From assembly GCF_003985125.1 (NCBI RefSeq), contig NZ_ML133576.1, positions 94,597-158,596 on the forward strand: DNA of 64,000 bases, written 5' to 3'. Each line of letters opens with the position of its first letter. The first letter of the stretch is position 1. The notes under the pieces were generated by a model. That model worked only from the letters and a program-made list of their open reading frames with translations. It made no database searches and was not told the DNA's origin. This document shows, piece after piece, positions 51,812-60,061 of this stretch. Source of the DNA: Rhizobium phaseoli (GTDB lineage Bacteria > Pseudomonadota > Alphaproteobacteria > Rhizobiales > Rhizobiaceae). The position numbers and the translations under genes were made by a program.

Positions 51812-52585
51812 ATGGTTAGGTTCGCCCGCAACGACGATCGCATGATCATCGATGCGTGGATGGATATGGACGACGAACAATTGAATTTTCGCAATGAACT
51901 GCTGCGCGCCATGGGTCCGCAAGAGCGTGAGCTTCTGCTGCCGCATCTGGAGCCTGTTGCTCTTGAGGTCCCCCAGATTCTGGAGACGGAGGATACGCCG
52001 GTCAGTGACGTCTACATAATGGAATCCGGCCTTGCCTCGATCGTGGCGCGGTTCCCCGGCGGGCGCGACATCGAGGTAGGGATTGTCGGCCGCGAAGGCA
52101 TGACCGGCGCCGCCGTCATCCTCGGCGGCGATCAGTCCGCCAATCGAACGTTCATGCAGGTCTCCGGGCACGGTTTCAAATTGCCGGCGCGTATCCTCTC
52201 GGCGGCGATGGAAGAAAGCCGGGCCCTGCGCGGTCTTCTTCTCGCCTATGTCCAGGCGCTGCTTGCGCAAACGACGTCGACGGTTCTTGCCAATGGCCAC
52301 GCGAAACTCGAGGAACGGCTTGCGCGTTGGTTGCTGATGGTTCACGACCGCACCGACGGCATGACCATCGGGCTGACCCATGAATTCCTCGCAGTCATGC
52401 TTGGTGTACGCCGCGCCGGCGTCACCGTCGCGTTGCACCTGCTCGAAGGCAAGGGTCTGATCCGCTCTACGCGGCGGCAGATCGTCATTCTCAATCGGCG
52501 GGGCCTGATCGAAGAGGCGCACGGCTCCTATGGGGCGGCCGAGGAAGAATATCGGCGTTTGATCGGCAGGCAGCTTGCGCGTTGA
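51812..52585 (+). CDS. Crp/Fnr-family regulator B
   Basis: 257 aa. Sensor barrel (ILETEDTPVSDVYIMESGLASIVARFPGGRDIEVGIVGREGMTG is the core stretch, summarised here) and Crp-type HTH (TLTHEFLAVMLGVRRAG style: LTHEFLAVMLGVRRAGVTVALHLLEG). No FNR cysteine cluster is seen. It ends SYGAAEEEYRRLIGRQ, the shared C-terminal motif. ATG 51842 is an alternative start; the extra ten residues are not conserved-looking. No EcfG-type element is seen upstream. Confidence 0.86.
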   Translation: MVRFARNDDRMIIDAWMDMDDEQLNFRNELLRAMGPQERELLLPHLEPVALEVPQILETEDTPVSDVYIMESGLASIVARFPGGRDIEVGIVGREGMTGAAVILGGDQSANRTFMQVSGHGFKLPARILSAAMEESRALRGLLLAYVQALLAQTTSTVLANGHAKLEERLARWLLMVHDRTDGMTIGLTHEFLAVMLGVRRAGVTVALHLLEGKGLIRSTRRQIVILNRRGLIEEAHGSYGAAEEEYRRLIGRQLAR

Positions 52586-52620
52586 CATCAATGCAGCCGC
52601 CGCCGGGCTCGTATTCCACT

Positions 52621-52905
52621 TTACGATCCGGCCATTCCGCCTTTCGTTCTGCGAGCGCCCGTTACGATCGCAGCAGCTACGCCGGGCGCCTTCTGCGCCA
52701 GCGCCAGACGGCCGACTGACAGCAGCTTATCGTGGTCCATTACACCGTGACGATAGAGTCCGATCAACAATACCGCGATCCTTTGCATTGCCGGGCCGCG
52801 CAACGGTTCATCGGCTTCGCAGCTGATCACCTTCAAGATCGCCTGCAATCGGCCGAGATCGGCTGAATCCAAGGCTTTCAGATGAATGGACTGACAGTTG
52901 GGCAT
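52621..52905 (-). CDS. Hypothetical protein, 94 aa
   Basis: Unrecognised. The sequence has a helical core (DLGRLQAILKVISCEADEPLRGPAMQRIAVLLIGLYRHG) and a basic end. ATG 52905 has GGAAAG upstream; a longer frame beginning at 52974 lacks it. It converges with the Crp B gene and lies beside several small stress-module genes. Confidence 0.55.
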   Translation of the reverse strand: MPNCQSIHLKALDSADLGRLQAILKVISCEADEPLRGPAMQRIAVLLIGLYRHGVMDHDKLLSVGRLALAQKAPGVAAAIVTGARRTKGGMAGS

Positions 52906-53008
52906 AGCATCTTTCCTGATGCCGATGTTTCCATCGTAGCCTCTGATAATGGGACCCGATGATACTCGATACAACTCTCCCCGCCGAACTGTACGGAAGC
53001 AGACACCC

Positions 53009-53380
53009 TCAATGATAGTAGGAGAGGTCCGGCCCGAACAACGCTGTGATCATCGCGTCAATATCGGCGCGACGGCCGCTGAGAATAAAGCCGCCGGCAG
53101 GTGCTTTTGATCGCTGATCATGCGCAAAGACGAACGGTATTCCTCGTGTCTCCAGCCATTCATTCAGCCAGAGCATAGCCTCGTCGGAGATCCTGACGTC
53201 AATGATCGCCGCCTCGAACTCGAGGCCCTCGCTCAAGCAATCCATCGCCGTGGAGACGACGATGGGCCCGGTGATCGAAGCCTGACGGGCGATCAATGCC
53301 TGTTTGGCGCCATCCGAAAGGAAGCCCGGTTCACCAATGATAAGAATAGTTTTGCCGGCAAGGGGGCTGAGCGATTTCAT
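53009..53380 (-). CDS. Receiver-like domain protein, degenerate
   Basis: 123 aa, a stand-alone response-regulator fold: TILIIGEPG at strand 1 and AAIIDVRISD with Asp61 as the phospho-acceptor position. The usual paired acidic residues of strand 1 are reduced to one Glu (E17), and no clear Thr or Lys of the active site is seen, so phosphorylation may be weak. It may act as a decoy or sink in stress signalling; this is inference. The start is uncertain; a longer frame begins at 53440. Confidence 0.6.
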   Translation of the reverse strand: MKSLSPLAGKTILIIGEPGFLSDGAKQALIARQASITGPIVVSTAMDCLSEGLEFEAAIIDVRISDEAMLWLNEWLETRGIPFVFAHDQRSKAPAGGFILSGRRADIDAMITALFGPDLSYYH

Positions 53381-53653
53381 GAGGGATGACCACACTAGCC
53401 TTGGTTCGACGGCACTCATGCTTTCCAATGGCGAACTCAAACCTCAGCCGATCCGCTTCCTCGTGCGTAACACAGCCAAGCCTGCCGTGCGACATCTTTG
53501 TCGTCCCCGTCGAACCTGATCGGACGGCGTTGGTTCCACGGCTTTCGGCGCGGCAAGTCGAAGGCGATTCCGAGGTCAGTACGCTTCCGTACTCGTGGTT
53601 GAAATCGAGAACCCGAAGATTAGGATCGCCTTACGTAACCGGGAGGAATGCGG

Positions 53654-53947
53654 ATGAGCCAGCATTCGGGAATTACGAAGCCGGCACTGCAACCCGATGA
53701 CATAGCCATGCTGCATGCTGTGCTGAGGGAATGGTGTCAGGAAAAATCATGCGAGATCGGCAGTCCGGACGCGCAACACGTTGCACGGGAGCTTGTCTCC
53801 TGGTTCGAATGCGGCATCCGCAACCGGCAAAAGCTCAGCGGCCTGATGCGACACATGCACATGGAGGTCCCGAGTGCAGCGAATGCGTGTTGCGAGGGTT
53901 CGCTTCCAGCTGCGAAAGCCGGTCGCCTAGCGTGTCATGATGGATAA
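53654..53947 (+). CDS. Hypothetical protein, 97 aa
   Basis: Unrecognised. GGGAGG (53641-53646) supports ATG 53654 over the ATG at 53648. Cys-containing and helical (MLHAVLREWCQEKSCEIGSP, then ARELVSWFECGIRNRQKLSG). The next gene overlaps its last codons, so translation is coupled. Confidence 0.55.
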   Translation: MSQHSGITKPALQPDDIAMLHAVLREWCQEKSCEIGSPDAQHVARELVSWFECGIRNRQKLSGLMRHMHMEVPSAANACCEGSLPAAKAGRLACHDG

Positions 53948-54224
53948 GAGCCAGCGCAAAGCGTCCATTGCCATCGCCGGTCTCAGCTTCCCTGACCGGC
54001 AGAATGTGCTTAGACGCATCGTCGACGAACTTCAGGATCTTTGCGACAGCGCTCCCGGCGGCGAGCGGCGTCCGGCGCTCGACAGCCTCCTTCACACGAT
54101 CCGCGCGTCGACCGGGTTAATCGCCGGCGCCGACGAAGATTGCTGGGATGACATTATCGGAGAACTTCTCCAGTTGCGCGCGACCATGCTGCACCTGGCC
54201 GGACCCGCGAGGATCTGCCATTGA
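53937..54224 (+). CDS. Hypothetical protein, 95 aa
   Basis: Unrecognised, mostly helical, with LDSLLHTIRASTGLIAGADEDCWDD near the middle. Starts at ATG-ATG (53937/53940) inside the end of the previous gene. The pair probably forms a small operon. Confidence 0.5.
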   Translation: MMDKSQRKASIAIAGLSFPDRQNVLRRIVDELQDLCDSAPGGERRPALDSLLHTIRASTGLIAGADEDCWDDIIGELLQLRATMLHLAGPARICH

Positions 54225-54348
54225 TCCGCTTCCCGGAGAGGGATAGCGGGTGTAAGACAGGGGCTCTTTTGCTTGATTGGTGAACAGGTCCTTTTCCGAG
54301 GAACTTATCCCAAGTTGTGGCATTGCTTCGGCAACGATGGGGCCGCGG

Positions 54349-54588
54349 ATGCCAAGATATTATTTCAACATCGTTTCGAATGCAGCAACTGTCGTCGACC
54401 CCGACGGCACGGAACTTGCGACGATCGAGGATGCGAGGGGTGAAGCCGTGAAGGACGCCAGGGCTTTGATGAGCCAGGCAGTGCTCTCAGGGAAAGATAT
54501 TTCTGGACGGAAAATCCACATTTGCGACGAGCAGGGGGCGCTCCTGCTGGTCGTGGCTTTCAGCGAAACGATTAAAATGGCTGACTAG
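54349..54588 (+). CDS. DUF6894-like small protein
   Basis: 79 aa. It begins MPRYYFNIV and has the VVDPDGTELATIEDARGEAV pattern seen in short rhizobial proteins of the DUF6894 type. Function is unknown. The Met of MPRYYF is chosen because the family starts there; a longer frame from 54277 adds an unrelated N-terminus. Confidence 0.65.
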   Translation: MPRYYFNIVSNAATVVDPDGTELATIEDARGEAVKDARALMSQAVLSGKDISGRKIHICDEQGALLLVVAFSETIKMAD

Positions 54589-54632
54589 CGTTGGATGACA
54601 ACGCATGGCGCTTTCGGCGACATTCTGTTTAT

Positions 54633-54875
54633 CTAGCTCAGGGATCTCGGAGCACGACGGATCGGCAGTCCGATCAAGCGGTGGTATTCCCGTTCGGGGA
54701 CGCCAATCGAGGCCAGTCCATCCTCAATGAAACAGACATGTTCGTTCGGGCGATCGACCAAGATGTGCTTCACCGGGAGTTCGATCGTCTGCGCATTGAA
54801 GACGATCAGATTGGCTTCGACAGGCAAGGCCTTCAACAATAAATTGCGGGTGTTGTGCCGATCGAGCGTAGCCAT
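54633..54875 (-). pseudogene. Internally deleted Crp/Fnr-family gene
   Basis: 80 aa. The first 57 residues look like the start of a Crp-type sensor barrel (LLLKALPVEANLIVFNAQ... CFIEDGLASI). The last part, GVPEREYHRLIGLPIRRA, is the C-terminal tail of the same family (compare GIPEAEYERLMGFPIRGA at the end of the gene 62699-63850). About 150 middle codons, including the whole HTH, are missing in frame. It could make a small dominant-negative product or be dead. Confidence 0.7.
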
Positions 54876-55037
54876 GACCGTCTCCTGCGGGAGCGACCCC
54901 GCGCTCATACCTTCGTCATCGCGGCAATGATCAGCTTATGCGCCAAAACAGCCGCTATGGCCATCTGCGTTCGAACTTTTGTACGGTTCTGACAAAACTG
55001 ACGGTGGCCCGTGCAGGAAAGCGGAGAAGGTGACCGT

Positions 55038-56417
55038 TCAAATATTTCTCGGCAGTCGAATGACAAAACTTGTTCCCGGACGACGGTCCTCGACCTGGAG
55101 TTCGGCCCGCAGTTGCTGCACCAGCGCTCGCACGACCTTCATTCCAAGGCTTTTTCCGTCGTTTTCGTCAGCTGAAAATTCCGCAGGCAGGCCTTTGCCG
55201 GCGTCGGCGACCTCGAGGCAAATTTCATCGCCGGTGCTGCGCGCAATTACGCTAACCGTGCCACATGTGTCGGAATAGGCGTGCTTGAAGGCATTGGTCA
55301 CCAGTTCGTTGACAAGAAGGGCGATCTGGATTGCCCGATCCGCATCGACCGTGCATGAATCCACATCAACGGAAACTGCATGACGGGACGTCGACTGCTC
55401 CAGGCGCTGGCAGAGGCTCGACAGAAAATCCGCAAGATCAACCGTTTCGATATGCGGCTGGCGCCACAATTGATCATGCACCTGGGCAATCGTGCCGACA
55501 CGCGCCTCCGCATCACGCAGCGCCTGACCGACCTCGGCCTGTTTCGCCGAGCGAGCCTGCATGGCAAGCATGCCCGCAACCAGCGCCAGGCTATTCTTGA
55601 TGCGATGGCTCATCTCCCGCATCATGATCTCCTGGTGCTCGTCGGCGAAATGGCGCTCGGTGTCGTCCCGGAGCACTTTAAGAAACCCGGCGCGCTGATG
55701 ACGGGCTCGAAGCGGCATGGTCAGTCCGCTGCCCCAGAAGGTCGATCCGTCCTTGCGTAAGTGAAAGCGTTCATTTTCGGCGCGACCACGCTCCAGCGCC
55801 GTCTTCATCTCACGCTGCGGCGCCCCATCCTCGCGGTCCGTCGGCAGGAACAGGGTACCCACGTCGCGACCGAGGATTTCACGCTCCTCATAGCCGAAGA
55901 TGCGACAGGCCCCGGTATTCCAGCTGATGACCCTGCCATCCCGGTCGAAGGCAAAGATCGCATAGTCGATCGCGCTTTCCAGTATGAGCTGCAGCCGTTC
56001 TTCGCTGGCACGCAGCGCTTCATCGTCCTGAAGCGCCCGTGTTCGGTCACGGACGATTTTCATAAGGCCGTAGATCTTGCCGTCATCGTTACGCAGCGGC
56101 ATCATCAGTCCGGAGGCCCAGAACATGCTGCCGTCTTTTCTGACGTGCCATCGATTGTCGTCGGCGCGACCGGTCGCCAGAGCAACCCTCATCTCCTTCA
56201 ACGCCGCTCCGGCAAGCTGATCCTCGAAGGTAAAGATGACGGCGCCGCTCTGCCCGACGACCTCGTTCGCGCAATAGCCGAAAAGATTTTCCGCACCAGC
56301 GCTCCACGTCGCCACAGTGCCGTCGAGATCCATCGAAATGATAGCGTAATCCAGCGCGCTCTCGATCATATGCCGGTAGATCCCGGCCTCGTCGCTTGGA
56401 AAGGGATACCGATCCAT
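55038..56417 (-). CDS. Two-PAS sensor histidine kinase, HisKA_2 type
   Basis: 459 aa cytosolic kinase: PAS 1 (about 12-125), PAS 2 (about 140-255), then the phospho-acceptor His271 in REMSHRIKNSLALV and an HATPase domain with the N-box NELVTNAFKHAY. The HRIKN-type motif marks the HisKA_2/HWE group, the group to which the kinases that feed PhyR in the general stress response belong. No membrane helix is seen. The partner regulator is not adjacent. PAS cofactor unknown. Confidence 0.87.
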   Translation of the reverse strand: MDRYPFPSDEAGIYRHMIESALDYAIISMDLDGTVATWSAGAENLFGYCANEVVGQSGAVIFTFEDQLAGAALKEMRVALATGRADDNRWHVRKDGSMFWASGLMMPLRNDDGKIYGLMKIVRDRTRALQDDEALRASEERLQLILESAIDYAIFAFDRDGRVISWNTGACRIFGYEEREILGRDVGTLFLPTDREDGAPQREMKTALERGRAENERFHLRKDGSTFWGSGLTMPLRARHQRAGFLKVLRDDTERHFADEHQEIMMREMSHRIKNSLALVAGMLAMQARSAKQAEVGQALRDAEARVGTIAQVHDQLWRQPHIETVDLADFLSSLCQRLEQSTSRHAVSVDVDSCTVDADRAIQIALLVNELVTNAFKHAYSDTCGTVSVIARSTGDEICLEVADAGKGLPAEFSADENDGKSLGMKVVRALVQQLRAELQVEDRRPGTSFVIRLPRNI

Positions 56418-56629
56418 GCCAGCGCACTCCCAGCCTTAATGCTACGCATATTAACACCTATTGCAGCGATTTCCTTTCGCGTGCGTTTGCGTACAAAAGT
56501 CCCGCTGGGTCGAAATTTCTCCATCGCTCGTATAGCGTCACCAATGGCTTACAAATCCGGGGGCATCCCATCTATTCAGGCAGCGGCAGGGGCATCCCTA
56601 TAGTCGTCCCGCTCGAAGAGGGATTCCGC

Positions 56630-56929
56630 CTAGTGAAGGCCGCCAGCGCTCGCGTGACCGGCAGGCTGCCTTGCATCGGCGCGCCGCTTTGATCGCTCCG
56701 GCCGGCGAAGCCAGTCCTTGTAGGGCCGCAGCATCTGGCCGGGGAAGCGTCTTTCGATAGCGCTTTCGGTGAGCACGAGCTTTGCAAAGATTTCGTCTGC
56801 CGGCGAGGGGCGGTCCAGAGCCTCCCCACGCATTTCCAGGTCCCTCATCAGATTAAAAAGCTCGTCATCCGTCATCTCCTCGAGAGCTGCGGCGAAGGCG
56901 CGCTCCTGAACGATTGCAAAGCCTGTCAT
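56630..56929 (-). CDS. Hypothetical protein, 99 aa
   Basis: Unrecognised. It begins MTGFAIVQERAFAAALEEM and is acidic then basic, ending in an Arg/His-rich tail (PERSKRRADARQPAG). AGGAGGTA supports ATG 56929. It follows the small membrane protein on the same strand with a 44-bp gap. Confidence 0.55.
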   Translation of the reverse strand: MTGFAIVQERAFAAALEEMTDDELFNLMRDLEMRGEALDRPSPADEIFAKLVLTESAIERRFPGQMLRPYKDWLRRPERSKRRADARQPAGHASAGGLH

Positions 56930-56973
56930 GATATGTACCTCCTGCCGATTTGCGGGCACGGCAGCTGCCACCT

Positions 56974-57237
56974 TCACTTTCCGGGCAGATCCTTTGGCGT
57001 CGTTGCAGCCGCAGGAAGCCTGTTCTGCGATCCCTCCCTGTCCGACGCGCGCAAGGGTGCGGTCGGCGCAGTGGCCACATAGAGGCCAAGGCCCAAAGCC
57101 CCGACCGCAACGATAAAGGCACCGGCAATGGCAGCAATCGAACGCCGGCCGTCCTGCTTGATCATTCCAAAGGCCAGAGCAACACCCAAAAGTGTTGCTC
57201 CTCCCGCCACTGCGAAAAGCCAGATATAATTCATCAT
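56974..57237 (-). CDS. Small membrane protein, 87 aa
   Basis: Two transmembrane helices (about 4-26 and 32-56) joined by a charged turn (KQDGRRS), then a polar tail. No family recognised. ATG 57237 or the ATG next to it may be used. An EcfG-like element with a 17-bp spacer lies just upstream (57262-57287). Confidence 0.55.
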   Translation of the reverse strand: MMNYIWLFAVAGGATLLGVALAFGMIKQDGRRSIAAIAGAFIVAVGALGLGLYVATAPTAPLRASDREGSQNRLPAAATTPKDLPGK

Positions 57238-57261
57238 CGTCGTCCCATATCAGGCCAACCC

Positions 57262-57287
57262 AACCCTGGATGAAAGCCAAAGGTTCC
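57262..57287 (-). promoter_or_regulatory. Weak EcfG-like promoter of small membrane gene
   Basis: Minus-strand GGAAC (57283-57287), 17-bp spacer, GGTT (57262-57265). Second element is imperfect. Confidence 0.3.
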
Positions 57288-57398
57288 CGCAGTCACCTGG
57301 AACTGATCCTGGGCGCGCACCGGTGCCGCCGGCGCTCGTGTTAAGCGTTTATGCGGCGGATTGACGCACAACCGCCAGGGTGGTACCTCTAAGGAAAT

Positions 57399-57417
57399 TG
57401 GTCAGGCCAGTTGACCA
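57399..57417. promoter_or_regulatory. Candidate FadR/GntR operator
   Basis: TGGTCA and TGACCA flank a 7-bp spacer, about 30 bp before the FadR-type gene. Fits autoregulation of a GntR-type repressor and control of the downstream transporter. Confidence 0.5.
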
Positions 57418-57448
57418 GCAACGAGGAGAGGCCGCCAGGGAGGCCAGC

Positions 57449-58204
57449 ATGTTTTCGCCCGTTGAATCCCGCCGTCTTTATCGCCAGGTGGCGGATCAGA
57501 TTCGGTTGATGATCGCGAGCGGCGAGTTGGCCGTCGGCCAGCGGCTGCCGGCCGAGCGCGACCTGGCGGAGCAATTGTCGGTATCACGCCCGACGGTTCG
57601 CGAGGCGCTGATCGTCCTGGAGGTCGAGGGCCTCGTCAACATCCGCATGGGATCGGGCATCTATGTGGTGCGCCAGCATGCCGCCAATGCCGCGGCAAGC
57701 GACCGCGAGCCAGTGGAGGGACCTTTCGAACTGCTGCAGGCGCGCGCCATCATCGAATGCGCCATTGCCGAGGAAGCCGCGGGCTGCGCCAGGCCGGACG
57801 GCATCGCGCTCCTCGACGAGGCGCTGATGCGCATGAGCGGCGGCGTCAATGATGCGAGCACGGTGCTGGCTGCCGACCGCGCCTTCCATACCGGCATTGC
57901 CGCCATCGTCGGCAACGCGACCTTGATCCGCGTGACGGGCGAAATGTTCGACATGCGCATGACCCCGTATTTCGCGAAGCTCGCCAGCCATTTCGAGGGA
58001 CCGACGACGTGGCGCAGCGCTCTCGATGAGCACCGGGCCATTCGCGATGCGATCGCCGCCGGCGATGCCGCCGGCGCGAAGGCCGCCATGCGGGCTCATC
58101 TTACCATGTCACAGAAGAGGTTTTCCGAGAGCTTCGGGGAGGAGTTTTCGGGAGAGGAGAAGCGCGACCACAAGGGGCGCGCGAAAGGAACGGACAAGAC
58201 CTAA
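57449..58204 (+). CDS. FadR-subfamily GntR regulator
   Basis: 251 aa. The N-terminal winged helix (LYRQVADQIRLMIASGELAVGQRLPAERDLAEQLSVSRPTVREALIVLE segment, about 8-70) and the C-terminal FCD domain (about 90-230) define the FadR branch; many such proteins control sugar-acid use. GGGAGG (57438-57443) supports ATG 57449. The TRAP transporter gene follows after 22 bp, so it is co-transcribed and likely controls it in response to a sugar acid. Confidence 0.87.
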   Translation: MFSPVESRRLYRQVADQIRLMIASGELAVGQRLPAERDLAEQLSVSRPTVREALIVLEVEGLVNIRMGSGIYVVRQHAANAAASDREPVEGPFELLQARAIIECAIAEEAAGCARPDGIALLDEALMRMSGGVNDASTVLAADRAFHTGIAAIVGNATLIRVTGEMFDMRMTPYFAKLASHFEGPTTWRSALDEHRAIRDAIAAGDAAGAKAAMRAHLTMSQKRFSESFGEEFSGEEKRDHKGRAKGTDKT

Positions 58205-58225
58205 CCGAGCTCGGAGGAGAGAGCG

Positions 58226-59200
58226 ATGAAGAGCAGACTGGCAACGATACTTTGCACCGCAGCCGCGATCATGGCGACGACCGCGATCGCCCACGCTGAG
58301 ACCGTACTGAAATGGGCGCATGTCTATGAAACGTCCGAGCCCTTCCATACCGATTCCGTCTGGGCCGCGGAAGAGATCGCCAAGCGCACTGACGGACGTT
58401 ACAAGATCGAGGTCTATCCGGCATCGCAGCTCGGCAAGGAAGCCGATATCAACCAGGGTCTCAAGCTCGGCACGGTCGACATCATCATATCAGGATCGAG
58501 TTTTGCGGCGCGCGACTACAAGCCGATCGGCGTCACCTACTTCCCCTATATATTCCGCAGCCCCGACCACCTGATCGCCTATACCAAGAGCGATATCTTC
58601 AAGCGGCTCGCCAAGGGTTATGAGGACAAGACCGGCAACCACATCGCCGCCGTCAGCTATTACGGCACGCGCCAGACGACCTCGAACAAGCCGATCGCCA
58701 AATGCGCCGATATGCAGGGCCTGAAGATCCGCGTTCCCGACGTCCCGGCCTATCTCGCCATGCCGCGCGCCTGCGGCGCCAACACGACGCCGATCGCCTT
58801 CGCCGAAGTCTATCTCGCTCTGCAGAACGGCACGGTCGAGGCGCAGGAAAACCCGCTGACGACGATCGAGGCGAAGAAATTCTATGAGGTTCAGAAGAAC
58901 ATCATCCTCACCGGCCATATCGTCGATCACCTCAATACGGTGATCTCCAAGCAGCTGTGGGCGAAACTTTCCGACGAGGACAAGAAGATCTTCGGTGAAG
59001 TGATGCAGCAGGCGGCCGAGCGGACCACCAAGACCATCGCCGGCAAGGAGAACAGCCTGGTGGCGACCTTCAAGGAAAAGGGCGTCAACGTCACCGAGGT
59101 CGACAAATCAGACTTCGAAAAGACGGTGATGGAAAAGGTCAAGTTCGAGGATTTCGGCTACGAGAAGGCCGATTGGGAAGCGATCCGGGCGATCCAGTAA
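58226..59200 (+). CDS. dctP: TRAP transporter solute-binding protein DctP-type
   Basis: 324 aa periplasmic binding protein with a signal peptide (cleavage after IAHA). The DctP pattern (LKWAHVYETSEPFHTDSVWAAEEIAKRTDGRYKIEVYP in short pieces) and the conserved Arg in LKIRVPDVP, which binds the ligand carboxylate, are present. It should bind an organic or sugar acid. GGAGGAG precedes the ATG. The gap to the membrane subunits (284 bp) holds a repeat element. Confidence 0.9.
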   Translation: MKSRLATILCTAAAIMATTAIAHAETVLKWAHVYETSEPFHTDSVWAAEEIAKRTDGRYKIEVYPASQLGKEADINQGLKLGTVDIIISGSSFAARDYKPIGVTYFPYIFRSPDHLIAYTKSDIFKRLAKGYEDKTGNHIAAVSYYGTRQTTSNKPIAKCADMQGLKIRVPDVPAYLAMPRACGANTTPIAFAEVYLALQNGTVEAQENPLTTIEAKKFYEVQKNIILTGHIVDHLNTVISKQLWAKLSDEDKKIFGEVMQQAAERTTKTIAGKENSLVATFKEKGVNVTEVDKSDFEKTVMEKVKFEDFGYEKADWEAIRAIQ

Positions 59201-59484
59201 GAGCCGCCGGAGGCATTGCCGGCCCCTCATCCGGCTGCCGCCACCTTCTCCCCGCCCACGGGGAGAAGGGACAAGCGGCAACCTCTCCGTCCCCCGCCTA
59301 CCTCTCGCAGGGCACGTCCCCTCTCCCCGTCAGAACGGGGAGAGGGCTAGGGTGAGGGCAGCCCCGGAGACAGGCAGCAGCAACGTGGGGCCGCGCCGCC
59401 CAGTAAGGAACAGGACTCGTCAACAGACCAAAGGTCGCGCCGCCCGCGCCGCGCCCTCCTTCCCCAACAGGAACAAGGCCGATC
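59201..59484. repeat. 284-bp repeat inside the TRAP operon
   Basis: A hairpin of CTCTCCCCGT / ACGGGGAGAG with loop CAGA (about 59320-59346) and a second copy in reverse near 59255-59275 mark a rhizobial palindromic element. It separates dctP from dctQM but has no gene. It could affect relative expression. Confidence 0.6.
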
Positions 59485-60057
59485 ATGTCGCAAGAAATTC
59501 ACACGCCTATCACGGCCGAGGAAATCGGCCACGAGTTCGAAGATCACGCGCCGACCGCAAATGTCTCGGATTACGCCGTCGAGGACTGGATCACGCTGAT
59601 CGTCTTCTGGCTGATGGCAGGCTGCGTCTTCCTGCAGTTCTTCACGCGTTATGTGCTGAACGACAGTTACGCATGGACCGAGGAAATCGCGATCAACTGC
59701 CTCATCGGCGTCGTCTTTCTGGGCGCCGTCATGTGCGTGCGCACCTCGCGGCATATCCAGGTCGACGTGTTCTATCACTATATGCCGGCGGGACTGGCGC
59801 GCGTGCTTGCTACCTTTGTCGATATCGTCCGCATCGGCTTCTTCGCCTACGGCTGTTATCTGATGTGGCGTTATGTCGGCATCGTCGCCGACGAGCAGAT
59901 GGTCACCATCGAACTGCCGCGCAACATCGTCTTCTACTCGGTGCTGATCGCTTTCGTGCTGATGCTGATCCGCGCCGTGATCGTCTTCATCGCCAACATG
60001 CGCCGCGGCTACTCCGTTCTGGAGCGCCCGGAAGAATTCCAGACTGTCGAGGGTTGA
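59485..60057 (+). CDS. dctQ: TRAP transporter small membrane subunit DctQ-type
   Basis: 190 aa, four predicted transmembrane helices (first in WITLIVFWLMAGCVFLQFF), with an acidic N-terminal tail. It links the binding protein to DctM. GGAACAAGG-type sequence precedes the start. It is followed by dctM four bases later. Confidence 0.88.
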   Translation: MSQEIHTPITAEEIGHEFEDHAPTANVSDYAVEDWITLIVFWLMAGCVFLQFFTRYVLNDSYAWTEEIAINCLIGVVFLGAVMCVRTSRHIQVDVFYHYMPAGLARVLATFVDIVRIGFFAYGCYLMWRYVGIVADEQMVTIELPRNIVFYSVLIAFVLMLIRAVIVFIANMRRGYSVLERPEEFQTVEG

Positions 60058-60061
60058 TCCA

